This document shows positions 28,616 to 39,548 of a stretch of DNA of 64,000 nt, one piece after another. The number at the start of each line of letters is the position of its first letter. Positions within the stretch are counted from its first letter, which is position 1. Source of the DNA: JAMXLO01 sp963776505 (lineage in GTDB: Bacteria > Pseudomonadota > Alphaproteobacteria > Acetobacterales > Acetobacteraceae). The stretch is taken from the NCBI GenBank assembly GCA_963776505.1, contig CAVZNH010000076.1, positions 59,687 to 123,686 of the forward strand, read 5' to 3'. Both the position numbers and the translations under genes were made by a program. The notes under the pieces are model-generated. The model worked only from the letters and a program-made list of their open reading frames with translations. It did not search any database and was not told the origin of the DNA.

Positions 28616-29644
28616 TCATGCGGTTCGTCGCCGCGTCCCGCCCGTTGCTGCCGCACGGCGCGCCAGGGTCAGCACGGCATTGCGGGACAGCACGACATCC
28701 GGCGCGCCGGTGCGCTTACAGGCGCGCTCCGCCTCCGCCAGCCTGGCGATCGCCGCCATCAGAGCGGCGGATGACCACAGTTCGATAGCCCGGCTGAACG
28801 CATTCAACCGCCGAAAGAACACCGGCGGGCGCACACTCTTTGCCGCATCGGCCGTGCTCAGCCCATCGTCCACCGCCAGCCGTACCCGATGCAGGCGCTG
28901 CAGGTGCATCAGCGCCGCCCGCAGCACGCCAACGGGAGTGGCACCCTCGGCGACGGCCAGCTCCAGCGCACGGTCAGCGCGTGCCACATCGCCCTCGGTC
29001 GCGGCGAACAGTGCGTCGTCGAGCGACAGGCCGGCGAGGTCGCCGACGCACGCCATCGCCGCGTCCAGGTCCACCCGGCCTCCGGGGCCGGCATACAGGG
29101 CGAGTTTCTCCACCTCCCCCCGGGTCGACACGCGATCCGCGCCCAACTGGTCCGACACCCAGGCCAGAGCGTCCGCATCAATGCCGACGCCGGTCTCGCT
29201 CAACGCCGCACGGATCGTCTCGGTCAGGGCTCGGCCTTCTTCGGGATAGCAGCCGATCGCCGCCCCGTCGGGCGCACTCTCAAGCAGTGTGCGCAGGCGC
29301 GAGCGTGTCGCCAGCCCCGGCGCCTCCAGCACGACCAGCGCCGGCGCCGCGCCCTTCAGGATGGCCGCGACCTGGTCGGTCGCCGCGTCGGTGGCCTCGC
29401 GCAGCCGCACCACGCGTCGCCCGCCGGTCAGTGCCAGGGAGGCTGCCTCAGCGGCCAACAGCCCGACGTCCTCACGCCCGAGCTCGGCGACCAGGAATGG
29501 ATCGTCCGCCGATCCCGCCACCGTCCGCACCAGTGCGGCGGCGCGGTCCCGGATCATCCCGTGGTCCTCGCCGTACAGCAGCACAACGCGGCACGGGCCT
29601 GGATCACGCAGGAATGCCGCCACGCGCTGCGGCGGGAGCTTCAT
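28616..29644 (-). CDS. holA: DNA polymerase III subunit delta
   Basis: HolA opens the sliding clamp as part of the clamp loader. The N-terminus MKLPPQRVAAFLRDPGPCRVVLLYGEDHGMIRDRA is typical of the alphaproteobacterial delta subunit, with LLYGED in place of a P-loop. The helical collar domain includes LSLDDALFAATEGDVARAD and LRAALMHLQRLHRVR. It is 342 residues long. Its ATG overlaps the lptE stop by four bases. Last gene of the DUF3576-leuS-lptE-holA minus-strand cluster, an order common in Rhodospirillales. Confidence 0.93.
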   Translation of the reverse strand: MKLPPQRVAAFLRDPGPCRVVLLYGEDHGMIRDRAAALVRTVAGSADDPFLVAELGREDVGLLAAEAASLALTGGRRVVRLREATDAATDQVAAILKGAAPALVVLEAPGLATRSRLRTLLESAPDGAAIGCYPEEGRALTETIRAALSETGVGIDADALAWVSDQLGADRVSTRGEVEKLALYAGPGGRVDLDAAMACVGDLAGLSLDDALFAATEGDVARADRALELAVAEGATPVGVLRAALMHLQRLHRVRLAVDDGLSTADAAKSVRPPVFFRRLNAFSRAIELWSSAALMAAIARLAEAERACKRTGAPDVVLSRNAVLTLARRAAATGGTRRRTA

Positions 29645-30165
29645 CCGCTCGCCATATCCCGCTTGTGGAAGAATGTCGCAAGCTGGAGCGTGATCTGGTC
29701 CGCCAGCGCCTCGGCAAGCCTTCGTTGCACTGCCTCGTTCTCCAGATCGGCGGCAAAGTACTGTGCATCGAAGAGATTGATCGCGTCGACCGACTTTGCG
29801 TAGCCACTGGTCAACCTTGTGCGTCCCGGATCCTGCGCGATCAGGTTCCAGGTGGCGGTGCCGATCTCGCGTATGCGGGTCACGCTGGTGTCCTGCTGGA
29901 TCGCGATGCCCTCACCCGAGATGCCAAACGCCACCGACAGTTCGTAGCGCCGCGCGACGCCGCTCGAGCCCATCTCCAGCCGGTCCTGCAGCGCCTGCCG
30001 CAACAACTGGCCGGGGCGATCGGGGATGATATCTACCTGGATCGCCGCCAGCTCACGCTGCGCCACGCCGGCCTTGCCCGAGGCGGTCGGCATGTACACC
30101 GGCTGGAAACCACAGCCGGACAACGTCGCACCGGCCGCCAGAGCGAGCATCCGCCGCCGGCGCAT
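29641..30165 (-). CDS. lptE: LPS assembly lipoprotein LptE
   Basis: LptE plugs the LptD barrel in the outer membrane and helps deliver LPS. The 174-residue protein starts MRRRRMLALAAGATLSGCGFQPVY; the lipobox LSGC places lipidation on Cys18, directly before the family motif GFQPVY. Beta-strands with RYELSVAFGISGEGIAIQQD and RIREIGTATWNL follow. The ATG overlaps the leuS stop by one base and the stop overlaps the holA start, the usual arrangement. Confidence 0.92.
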   Translation of the reverse strand: MRRRRMLALAAGATLSGCGFQPVYMPTASGKAGVAQRELAAIQVDIIPDRPGQLLRQALQDRLEMGSSGVARRYELSVAFGISGEGIAIQQDTSVTRIREIGTATWNLIAQDPGRTRLTSGYAKSVDAINLFDAQYFAADLENEAVQRRLAEALADQITLQLATFFHKRDMASG

Positions 30166-32769
30166 CAGGCGACCACGAAGTTGATGATCCGGTCCGGCAC
30201 GTAGATCTCCTTGACGATCCGCTTGCCCTCCAACGAGCGAGCGACATTCGCCTCGGCCTTGGCCGCGGCGACATTGGCGTCGCGCGGTGCATCCGGCGGG
30301 ACCGAGATCGTGCCGCGCAGCTTGCCCATCACCTGCACTGCTATCGTAACGGTTTCCGCCACCAGCAGATCGGGATCGGCCTCCGGCCAAGGCAGGTCGG
30401 CGACCAGCGTCGCGGCAGTTGGGTGCAGACGATGGTACACCTCCTCCGCGAGGTGCGGCATCATCGGTGCGATCAGGCGGGCCAACGTCTCGATCGCCTC
30501 ATGCCGAGCCGCGACGAGGCCCGGCGCATCCCCCGCGCTGGCGATCGCATTGGAAAACTCGTAGAGGCGCGCCACCGCGACGTTGAACGCGAAGCTGTCC
30601 AGCGCCTCGCTGACCGCGGCGATCGTGCTGTGCGTCACACGACGCAGGGCACGGGCCGCGTCGCCAGGCTCTGCGGCAGGCGCGTCACCAAGCGTCTCCA
30701 CAAGTCGATACACACGCTGGGTGAAGCGAAAAGCACCAGCGACGCCCGACTCGGTCCACTCCATGTCGCGCTCGGGCGGATTGTCCGACAGGATGAACCA
30801 GCGCGCGGTATCGGCGCCATAGCGAGCGATGATCGCCTCAGGGTCCACCGTGTTGCGCTTCGATTTGCTCATCGCCTCGACCCGGCCGATCACCACCGGT
30901 TCACCGGTGTCACGGTGCAGCGCGGACCCGTCGGCCTGTTTGATCACCTCATCCGGATACAGCCAGGCGCCGTTCGCCCCCGTCGTCGAGCGATAGCTCT
31001 CGTGCGTCACCATGCCCTGGGTGAACAGCCCAGCGAACGGCTCCTCCATATCGAGATGCCCGGTGCGCTTCATCGCGCGGGTGAAGAAGCGCGCGTACAG
31101 TAAATGCAGGATCGCGTGCTCGATGCCGCCGATATACTGATCGACCGGCATCCAATGATCGACCGCCTTGCGCGCCACCGGTGTGTCGGCGTGGGGACTG
31201 CAGAACCGCGCAAAATACCAGGCGCTGTCGACGAATACGTCGAACGTGTCTGTCTCGCGCCGCGCCGCGGCGCCGCAGCGCGGGCAAGCGACGTGCTTCC
31301 AGGTCGGATGATGATCCAGCGGATTGCCGGGGCGATCGAATGTCGCATCGTCGGGTAGTTGCACCGGCAACTGATCATCCGGCACCGGCACTATGCCACA
31401 GGCATCGCAATGGATCACCGGGATCGGGCAGCCCCAGTAACGCTGCCGGCTGACGCCCCAGTCGCGCAGCCGCCAGTTCACCTCGCCACGCCCAACGCCA
31501 AGCCGTTCCAGCTCGGCGATCACCGCCCGCTTCGCCGCGTCTACCTCAAGACCGTTCATGAAGTCCGAGTTGAAGATCGTGCCAGGCCCGACATAGGCCT
31601 CATCGCCGATGGCGAACGTCGCGGGATCTTCACCGGGCGGCAGAACCACCGGCACCACGCCCAAACCATACTTGCGCGCAAAGTCCAGGTCACGCTGGTC
31701 GTGGCCCGGGCAGCCAAAGATCGCTCCGGTGCCGTATTCCATCAGCACGAAGTTCGCGATCCACACCGGGAAGGTGACATCCTGCAGGAACGGATGCCTG
31801 ACGCGCAGTCCGCTGTCATACCCCCGCTTTTCCGCCGTCTCGATCACCGCTTCGGAGGTGCCCATCCGGCGGCATTCGGCGACGAACTCGGCCGCCTTCG
31901 GATCGCGCGCCGCCACCGCGGCGGACAGCGGGTGCTCCGGCGCCAGCGCCAGGAACGACATGCCGTAGAGTGTGTCCGGCCGCGTGGTGTAGACCTCGAC
32001 CCCGGCGATCTCGCCCGCCGGCTCTGCCAGCGCGAAATTCAGCCGCGCGCCTTCGCTGCGGCCGATCCATTTCGCCTGCATCAGCCGGACGCGCTCGGGC
32101 CAGCGATCCAAGGTGTCGAGTGCGTCCAGCAATTCCTGCGCATAGTCGGTGATCTTCAGGAACCACTGGCTGAGCTGCTTCTTCTCCACCAGCGCGCCGG
32201 ACCGCCAGCCTCGGCCATCGATCACCTGCTCGTTCGCCAGCACGGTGCCGTCGACCGGGTCCCAGTTCACCCAGCTCTCCTTGCGCTCCACCAGGCCGGC
32301 GCGCAGGAAATCGAGAAACAGCTTCTGCTGGTGGCCGTAATATTCCGGATCGCAGGTGGCGAACTCGCGCTCCCATTCGAGCGACAGTCCCATACGGTGC
32401 AACTCGGCGCGCATGGCGGCGATGTTCTCGCGCGTCCACGTCGCGGGGTGGATGCCGCGTTCACGCGCCGCGTTCTCCGCCGGCAGGCCGAACGCATCCC
32501 AGCCCATCGGATGCATCACCGCGAAGCCGCGTGCCCGCTTGTAGCGCGCCACCACGTCGCCCAGCGTGTAGTTACGCACATGGCCCATGTGGATCTTCCC
32601 GCTGGGATACGGAAACATCTCCAACACGTAGTATTTCGGCTTGTTGTCGCTCGGTACGTCCGGCACGCGGAAGCAGCCGCGTTCGGCCCAGGCGCGCTGC
32701 CAGCGGGGTTCCGCCTCGCGGAAATCGTAGCGCGGCAGCTCGGCCGCGACCGTCACGCTTTCGTTCATC
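30165..32769 (-). CDS. leuS: Leucyl-tRNA synthetase
   Basis: This class I synthetase charges tRNA-Leu. The HIGH-type motif is PYPSGKIHMGHVRNYTLGD and the KMSKS-type motif is MSKSKRNTVDPEAI. The CP1 editing domain includes TTRPDTLYGMSFLALAPEHP with the TRPDT editing signature. The anticodon-binding helical domain and the C-terminal VMGKLRGTISVP are complete, giving 867 residues. ATG 32769 (MNESVTVAAELPRYDF) is preferred over a TTG at 32822, which would add a poorly conserved leader. Confidence 0.97.
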
Positions 32770-32856
32770 ACACAGTTATTTGCCGCCAGCGGCGACTTCG
32801 CAAGAGGTGGCGGCCCGGCCAAACCTCATGGATTCAGTCGACGCAGCCGCGCGCCG

Positions 32857-33417
32857 CTAGCTGCTCGCCTGTGACTGTTCGCGCAATTCGCGGGCACGGG
32901 ACAGCACCTTGTTCTCGATCTCGCCCACCGTGACCGGGCTTACCGGCGCATCCACCCATTGGCCGTTCTGCAGCACCTGGCGGAAGATGCTCACGCGGAC
33001 CCCGTCGCTGCGCAGTTCGCGGCCGAGGATGTAGGCGGTCGCCTTGAAGCGCTCGTCATTCGCGGCATTGGGCGTATACCAGTCGGTAATTATCACGCCG
33101 CCGAATGGATCAGCCGAGGACAGCGGCATGAAGCTCAGCGTGTCGAGCGCGCCGCGCCAGAGATAGGCGTTGACCCCGAGAGCACCACCACCGCCACCGC
33201 CGGCGCCGCTGCCTGTGCCGCCGGGTCGGTCCTTGGCTGTGCCAAACACCATGCTGCTGTCACCGAGAACACTGCCGCCGGGCATCGACCCGCTGCTGCT
33301 CGGGCCTTGCTGGCCGATATAGCCCGGATCGGTCGGGTTCGGTTTCGAATTGCCGCAGGCGGCGAGGAGCCCCACGGCCAAACCCAGTGTAACAGCAGTC
33401 TGAAGTCTGATAGCCAT
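32857..33417 (-). CDS. DUF3576 domain-containing lipoprotein
   Basis: A 186-residue protein with an N-terminal export signal ending in the lipobox LLAAC (Cys near residue 21). A Gly/Ser-rich linker follows, then the DUF3576 domain: LGVNAYLWRGALDTLSFMPLSSADPFGGVIITDWY and DERFKATAYILGRELRSDGVRVSIFRQ. The family is found next to leuS in many Alphaproteobacteria and is of unknown function, probably an envelope protein. The start at 33417 gives a proper signal; the longer frame upstream lacks one. Confidence 0.9.
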   Translation of the reverse strand: MAIRLQTAVTLGLAVGLLAACGNSKPNPTDPGYIGQQGPSSSGSMPGGSVLGDSSMVFGTAKDRPGGTGSGAGGGGGGALGVNAYLWRGALDTLSFMPLSSADPFGGVIITDWYTPNAANDERFKATAYILGRELRSDGVRVSIFRQVLQNGQWVDAPVSPVTVGEIENKVLSRARELREQSQASS

Positions 33418-33527
33418 CTCAACATACTCACGCCAGAGATACGTTCCCCTTAGCGCCTTGCGACTGAGTCGCCAAGGTTTCCCTATTATGCTCGCAGCCG
33501 TTGCTACGCCAACGACGATGCAGAGCG

Positions 33528-35882
33528 TCACATCGAAGCAGCTTCAGATATGGCAAGGTTCGCTGGCGCCAGCCCGTCGCAGTGGCGACGCCACATCTCC
33601 GCGTAGGCTGCTTCCAGATGCCGGGTGCCACGAACTGGGTCAAACAGCGCCGATGCATGCCCGCGTCCGCGCAACTCCGCCCGGATCCTCGCCAGTTCCG
33701 CGGGCTCCGTCGCCAACCGCAACGCCAGCGCTTCGTACGCCGAGTCGGATTCGGCGATCAGCTCGGGCAGTCCACACGCGGTCAACACGCTGGCTGCCAT
33801 GCGTCCGGCAAAGCCGCGGCCAACCCGCGTCACCAGCGGCAGGCCCGCCCAGAGCATATCGCTTGCAGTCGCGCCGGCATTGTACGGTTGCGTGTCCAGG
33901 AATAGATCGCCAAGCGTGCAGCGCGCCAGATACTCCGGGTAGCTGACCTGAGGAGCGAACACCAGGCGTTCGGGGTTGATCCCGTGGTCCGCTGCCTCCC
34001 GCCGCAGGTTGACTTCTGCCAGCGGATTGATCCCTCCCAGCCAGAGCACGCTGCCAGGCGCCGAGGCGAGCAGGCGCATCCAAGTCGCAAAATCGTCAGG
34101 TCCGATCTTATGGCTGCCGTTGAAGCAGCAGAACACGAACCCCTGTTCCGGCAGGCCGCATTCGTCGCGGGTGAAGCCGTGGCTGGTGATCGGCCTCGAA
34201 CGTGCCGTTCGGCTGGTAGCAGACCGGCAGGTGAACGATCTTCTCCTGGTAATGTTCCTGCTGATCCATGGGCAGCGCCACCGGATCTGCGATGACATAG
34301 TCGATGAAGTCGGCGCCCATGCTGCCGATATAACCGAGATAGCTCACCTGGATGGGCGCAGGGCGATGCGCCAGCACGCCCGAACGCGCGCTGCGCGTGT
34401 ATCCGCTGAGGTCCACAAGGATATCGACGTCGTCGCTGGCGATCGCCTGCGCCGCTGAAAGGTCTGCGAGATCCTGCAGCTCGACGAAACGGTCGCAGGC
34501 GGCGGCAATCCGGCGGCGGATCGCACTGCCATCATCCGCTCGCAGATTGTAGCAGATCACCTTGAAGCGGGTGCGGTCGTGGCAATCCAGCAGGTCCGCG
34601 ATCAGATACGCCAGGGGATGCTGACGAAAGTCCCCGGACAGATATCCCAACGTGAGCGCCCTCTGGGCATCACGCGGCTGCGATTCGGCGAGGAGACCCT
34701 TCGCTTGTGCGAAACGCGTAGCCCATTGGCGCGCACAACGAAGTTGATCCGCCGGCGAGGCCGACGTCGCCAGCAGGAGGAACGGCGCTACCGTTTGGTC
34801 TCTGTGCACCAGATCGACCAGTGAGGCATCATCCTCAGGCCGATGGCGCCAATCGCATACGAGATAGCGCACATGGACGCGTTCACTGAGTGCCTCGGGA
34901 TAATCCGCCCGCAGCGCAATGGCCCGATCGTAGCTGTGCAGGGCATCGGCGAACTGCCCCAGCATCTGCAATGCATTGCCGCGATTGTACCAGGCTTCGG
35001 CCAGATCGGCTTTCAGCTGTATCGCACGGTCGTAACAGGCAACGGCATCGCCTGGGCGTTCCATCTCGAACAACGCCACACCTCTGTTCGACCAGGTCTC
35101 CGCATGAGTCGGCCGCACCGCGAGCGCGCGATCGTAGCTCTCCACGGCCGCCATCCGCTGCCCCGTCTTCGCGAGGGCGACGCCGCGGTTGTACCAAGCC
35201 TCCGCCATCGCTGGCCGCAGCGCGATGGCGCGATCGAAACTGGCAATCGCATCCTCGTGATACCCGAGATCGAGCAGTGCCGACCCCCGATTGCTCCAGG
35301 CCTCTGGCATGTTCGGGCGCAACGCGAGGGCGCGATCGTAGCTCGCCACTGCATCATCGAGACGGCCGAGACTGCGGAGGGGATTGCCACGGTTGCACCA
35401 CGCCTCCGCATAATGCGGCTCGATCTCAGTGGCCCGGTCGTAGCTCGCGACAGCCGAAGCGTGATGGCCGAGTGCCGCCAGAGCGTCGCCGCGATCCGCG
35501 TGGGCCTCGGCATAGTCCGGCCGTAGTGCAATCGCGCGGTCGTAGCTGCGCACCGCAGGTTCCAACTGGCCCAGATCAACCCAGGTATTCCCCTGGTGGC
35601 AGAAATATGCCGCATCCTGGTCGTTGATCCGGATTGCACGAGCGATCAGGTCAGCCGCCGCCGCGGCATGACCCAGCTGCGGTTCCACGACACTATAGAG
35701 ATGCAGGCAGTCGGCATGTCGCGGGCTGGCGTTCAAAACGCTTGGCATGTCGCCACTGCATCGGAGAGACGGCCAGCCTGATGCGAGGCAACGGCGGCGC
35801 GGAACAGTTCGTCCCCGGCGAGCGGCGCGGCGTAGGTGCGCTGTGTCCGCCTTTCTGCCGCTCGCCGCTGCTGACGATTCAT
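33528..35882 (-). pseudogene. TPR-repeat GT41 (SPINDLY/O-GlcNAc transferase-like) protein, frameshifted twice
   Basis: The start at 35882 gives MNRQQRRAAERR. About eight 34-residue TPR units follow, each ending in SYDRAIALRPDYAEA-like sequence. The catalytic part has ALTLGYLSGDFRQHPLAYL, VDILVDLSGYTRSARSGV and PIQVSYLGYIGSMGADFIDY, which are hallmarks of GT41. A shift near 34185 leads to CCFNGSHKIGPDDFATWMRLL and FAPQVSYPEYLARCTLGDLFLDT with the UDP-sugar-binding segment. Another shift near 35745 splits the first TPR. Such proteins glycosylate proteins on Ser/Thr in bacteria, for example flagellin or adhesins; this one would be inactive as read. Confidence 0.8.
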
Positions 35883-35960
35883 GGCGCCAATTTACCGGCG
35901 GCCATTGCGATGACAATCGCCAAGCCGAATGCGACAATTCGCCAGCTCGTAAATCCGCAA

Positions 35961-35993
35961 GAAAAAGGCGGCGGGGATTGCTCCCCGCCGCCC
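35961..35993 (-). terminator. Intrinsic terminator downstream of the porin gene
   Basis: On the minus strand an 11-bp perfect stem (GGCGGCGGGGA with TCCCCGCCGCC) closes a four-base loop and is followed by TTTTTC. It lies 24 bases beyond the porin stop at 36017 and fits a rho-independent terminator for that gene. Confidence 0.85.
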
Positions 35994-36016
35994 GTTGCGT
36001 CTCAGCCGTGTCGAAC

Positions 36017-37686
36017 TCAGAAGTTCACGACGTTGCCGACCAGGAAGCCCTGAGATCTGATGTTGTTGTTGAAGATGGCGCCGTTCGCGACGCCGGCAGC
36101 CCCACGTACCAACCGCCCCGGTGAGGAAGTTGTTGCCGTTCTGCGTCTGATCTTGCCAGAGATACTCGGCGAACACCGAGAAGCCAGGCGCCACCGCGTA
36201 GCCCACGCCGGTGTCGAGGGCGCGCGCCTTCCGCTGGGTCAGGCCGGACAGCGTGACCGTGCCCTGTTCCCAATATTCTTCGCCGACGATGCCCACCGTC
36301 CACGGGCCGTTCACGTATTTCGCACCGGCAGGAAACCCAGCAACGGCGCGCCGCCCGACGGCTGCAAGGCCAACTGGCCGTTGATCTTGCCGCCGATGAT
36401 GTTGCCACCGACGGTGAACCCGGCAAAGGTCGCCGCAACGCCGCCGCTGCCGAAGCTCAGGCCGTTGTAGGTGCCGTTGAACTTGCTGCCGGGCGTTGTC
36501 GTGGTGCCGAGGACCGCCGGCGTCTTCAGGCCGGTGTAGTCGGCAGCCTGGCTGATCATGTATACGCCGTAGGCCAGCACGCCCAGGCCGCCGAACGCGC
36601 CCTGATAGCGGACGCCGATCGCCGTCTGGTTGAGCGCTCGCGCGCCATCCTGGATGCCCGGACCGGAGGACAGCGAAGGACATCCCGTGTTCGCGACCGT
36701 GCAGCTAAGGCCCGTGCCGGTGCCGGCGCCGGTGATCGAGCCATTCAGCGCAAGTGCCCGCAGCCGCCGATGCCGTTGCCGTTCGACGTGTTCGGCGCAT
36801 ACTGGATGCCGAAGTCGAACCCGGCGATCTGCGGCGACAGATACACCGCCTTCGCGTTGTCATACTCGTTGCCCGCCTGGCCCAGGAACACGAAGGTGGG
36901 CGAGACGTTGGAAGGAAATGTCCGCTTGCAGGTCGCCACCGTTCAGGTTGCCGGTCGGCAGGAACTGGAAGGTGGTCACGCCGTTGTCGAAGATGCCGAT
37001 CAGGCCATCGGCCTGGCCCATACGCACGATGCCCCAGTTCTCGCCAGCGACGTAGGTGAAGGCGCGCCGCACATACAGCGTCTCCAGCGAGGATAGCCCG
37101 ATGCGCCGGAACTGCCGTTGCTGCTGATCTGGCCGGTGAAGTTCTGCCGGATTTCGATCGCCGCACCATAGCGCAGGCCATTGGTCGCCATGCCGTCACC
37201 GCCGGCATAGATACGCCCAAAGCTGAAGAAATCTTGCGGCTGCACCTTCACCGAGCCGATGCCGTTGTTGCCGAGTATACGGCCGCCAACGAGGTGGCGG
37301 ACGGCACCGTGGTCGCATTGCCGATCTGCGGCTGGGCCGTCGCGGTCACCAGGTGATTGTCAACACTGCTCCACGACGCCCGCGAAGTCCACCTGCACCT
37401 TGCCGTTGAAGTGGACGACGATCGTGCCTGGGGTGGGGTTTGCCAGCGCGCCCGGCAGCATCGGTGCCTGATAGTTGTTGTTGTTGTTGACATAGGCCGT
37501 CGGCGCCGGAGCAGGCGGCCAAGCCTGCTGCCCCTGGGTCGGTGCGCCGACTGTCCCCCCTGACATGGGTGCTGGTGCCGATAGAGGTGCCGGCACCGGT
37601 GCTCCTGGTGGTGTCTGCGCCAGAGCCGCGCCTGCCAATCCCCCGGTCCCCAACGTGGCTACGCTCGCCAGCAGAAACTTACGCAT
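36017..37686 (-). pseudogene. Outer-membrane porin (gram-negative porin type), multiply frameshifted
   Basis: The start at 37686 gives a clear signal peptide (MRKFLLASVATLGTGGLAGAALAQ), then a Pro/Ala-rich linker and IVVHFNGKVQVDFAGVV. Porin strands follow in several frames: GLRYGAAIEIRQNFTG, AFTYVAGENWGIVRMGQADGLIG, GFDFGIQYAPNTSNGNG, GAFGGLGVLAYGVY, and the C-terminal strand ending in GFLVGNVVNF with a terminal Phe at 36017. At least six frame changes are needed (for example near 37365, 37100, 36915, 36755, 36330, 36115). A strong terminator follows. The channel forms a passive diffusion pore in relatives. Confidence 0.7.
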
Positions 37687-38030
37687 TTCATCCCTGGAAC
37701 GGGACAAATAGAAAGCGCCAGGATTTCAATGGCTTACAAGAACTGGGCCGCCGCGATGAGTTCCCGCTGCGGTCACAGCCTGCTGGGCGACTACGGACCA
37801 CCCTGACTACCGGCATGGTCAGGGTGGTCGCTCCTCGATCCACGAGCGAAGGTGCCACCAAGCGTCGCTGTGTAATCGGGGAGGGCGGCCTCTCAGAAAC
37901 GGTCGTTTTCGGGAGAACCCCAGATTAGTTCTGATTCCGTCTTGAAACCGGCCATGCAGCGTCCCAGAACTCAGTCCTGAAACCCTCGTCTCGATTGCAC
38001 GGGGGTAGGACGAGTTCTGGGAGACTTCCG
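37687..38030. other. 344-base gap between porin and resolvase with two perfect inverted repeats
   Basis: No gene is supported here. A 12-bp perfect inverted repeat GACCACCCTGAC/GTCAGGGTGGTC lies at 37796-37829 with a 10-base loop. An 11-bp inverted repeat TCCCAGAACTC/GAGTTCTGGGA lies at 37962-37972 and 38012-38022, ending eight bases before the resolvase ATG. The second is well placed for a resolvase operator or a res subsite. The first has no T-tract and is not an obvious terminator. Confidence 0.5.
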
Positions 38031-38690
38031 ATGTTGGTCGGCTATGCCCGCGTCTCGACCGATCTGCAAACCACTGATGGTCAGATCGACGCGCTCCATG
38101 CTGCCGGGTGCGAGCGGGTGTTCGAGGAATTGATGAGCGGCACCCGCGCGGATCGCCCGCAGCTTGCCGCCGCCTTGGAGTTCGCCCGCGAGGGTGATGT
38201 GCTGGTCGTCGCCCGGCTCGACCGTCTGGCGCGATCCATGCGCCAGCTTCTGACCACCGTGGACACCTTGCAGGCACGCGGCATCGGTCTGCGGTCGCTG
38301 CACGAGAACATCGACACCACCAGCGCGACCGGGCGGCTGATCCTCCACATCTTCGCCGCCCTTGGGCAGTTCGAGGTGGAGCTTCTGCGTGAGCGCACCC
38401 GAACCGCACTGGCAGCCAGCCGCGCCCGTGGCCGTGTCGGTGGTCGTCCTCCGGCGTTGGACGCCATCAAGGTCAGGGCGGCGAAGGCAATGCTGGCATC
38501 CGGCACCATGACCGCCTCCGAGGTCGCCCGGCAGGTCGGGTGCAGTTCCTCGACGTTGTATCGCCATGTGCCGGGTGGACGCACCGCCATTGCCGAGAGT
38601 GGGATGTCCAGCCGCCGCCTGATGGCACTGCACTATCGGAAGCGCGCCGAGGTCTGCACTGCCCAGGCTGGACGCATCGACAATTCCTGA
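38031..38690 (+). CDS. Serine recombinase, resolvase/invertase type
   Basis: This 219-residue small serine recombinase starts MLVGYARVSTDLQTTDGQ, with catalytic Ser9. Further active-site segments are LDRLARSMRQL and FAALGQFEVELLRERT, then the Tn3-resolvase-like helix E and a C-terminal helix-turn-helix (SEVARQVGCSSSTLYRHVPGG). About 30 residues extend past the usual end. GGGAG precedes the start. It probably resolves or inverts DNA at sites near its own promoter; an 11-bp inverted repeat lies just upstream. It marks the left side of the candidate element. Confidence 0.9.
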   Translation: MLVGYARVSTDLQTTDGQIDALHAAGCERVFEELMSGTRADRPQLAAALEFAREGDVLVVARLDRLARSMRQLLTTVDTLQARGIGLRSLHENIDTTSATGRLILHIFAALGQFEVELLRERTRTALAASRARGRVGGRPPALDAIKVRAAKAMLASGTMTASEVARQVGCSSSTLYRHVPGGRTAIAESGMSSRRLMALHYRKRAEVCTAQAGRIDNS

Positions 38691-38768
38691 CCACGCCGGG
38701 GTCGGTCGCTGGAACATTTCCGGCACCGATAAATACCGCCACACCCAGGCAGAGGATGGCGAGCAAAA

Positions 38769-39136
38769 ATGCAGACCCAGGCGATCGACGACCCAGCACT
38801 CGATGACGACGTCACGGCTTACCGCGAGCGAGCTAGGGAGAGGCTCGCGCAGATCGCCGAGCAGACGAAGCAGGTGCTTACAGAGCATGGTATCGACACC
38901 AGCGTGTTCTTTCTCATCCCGACACAGCGGCGGCTGCCATACATCACGTTCGGCACCTACCACTCGATCCCGATGACGACGAATGGGACCGTGTCGCTGA
39001 GATCGTCTGCATCCATCGTGCGGCAGACGGTCGGGCTGGATCGGCACACGATGCCAAGAAGTCGTCTGCGCAACCACCGGCGACTTGGGGCAACCGTCTG
39101 CTGCCGACGGAGCCACGATCCAATGAAATATCGTAA
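38769..39136 (+). pseudogene. Hypothetical small protein of the element, frameshifted
   Basis: The first frame gives MQTQAIDDPALDDDVTAYRE and a helical stretch ending ITFGTYHSIP. A shift near 38975 leads into DDDEWDRVAEIVCIH, which continues to a stop at 39136 that overlaps the next start. Amino-acid use is acidic and coding-like in both pieces. I do not recognise the family. It belongs to the left, single-copy side of the element and has no counterpart next to the right arm. Confidence 0.45.
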
Positions 39137-39354
39137 CATCGCCACGGATCGGTTCCAACTGCCCTCCACGCATCCGATCCTTGCCACGCTCCCGTATTGA
39201 CCCTGCGGATTGGCACCGCCTCCAAGAACTCAATGCCGACAACCCGGCGACGCGTCTTCTCGGCCATGACGAACCACACGATGAACGTCTGACCGTCTAT
39301 GTCGCCTGCGCTTCGCGCGAAGTGCGCAGACGCTTGGAAGACGGCTGGGCGTGA
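39123..39354 (+). pseudogene. 76-codon hypothetical gene, left-arm copy, frameshifted
   Basis: The protein starts MKYRNIATDRFQLPSTHPIL. Compared with the right-arm copy at 46386-46616, this copy has one extra base in GCTCCCGTATTG (about 39193; the right copy reads GCTCAGTATTG), which causes an early stop. The remainder, DWHRLQELNADNPATRLLGH and RLTVYVACASREVRRRLEDG, lies in the other frame. Function unknown; compact, charged and soluble. Confidence 0.6.
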
Positions 39355-39548
39355 TGAATGTCTGTTCTTGCTTGACGCTCCTCATGCCCACGGAGGAGCA
39401 ACGACACGCCCGGCGACTACCTCCTGCTAACGGCTTCCCTGGTCGAGGAGGTGATCGACGAACTGTTGCAGGCGGCCGGCAACATCCGGCTCAGCGCCGC
39501 CGGATGCTCACGTCGTCAGCCGGCGGCGTTGCGGGATAGGACGCGCGT
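39355..39548 (+). other. Short unresolved coding-like stretch in the left arm
   Basis: A frame with GDYLLLTASLVEEVIDELLQ near 39414-39475 is kept in the right arm as GDYLLLTDSLVEEVIDELLW. This suggests a small gene of about 50-60 codons in both arms, but no start with a ribosome site is clear and the upstream frame is interrupted. Nothing else is recognised before the repeat cluster. Confidence 0.3.

Noticed and set aside
31359..32933. 524-codon open frame on the plus strand opposite leuS
   Set aside because: Antisense shadow of a GC-rich conserved gene; leuS on the minus strand has all synthetase motifs and the antisense product has no recognisable domain.
37798..37827. Hairpin after the porin start region as a terminator
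   Set aside because: No T-run follows on either strand, and it lies upstream of the porin gene.
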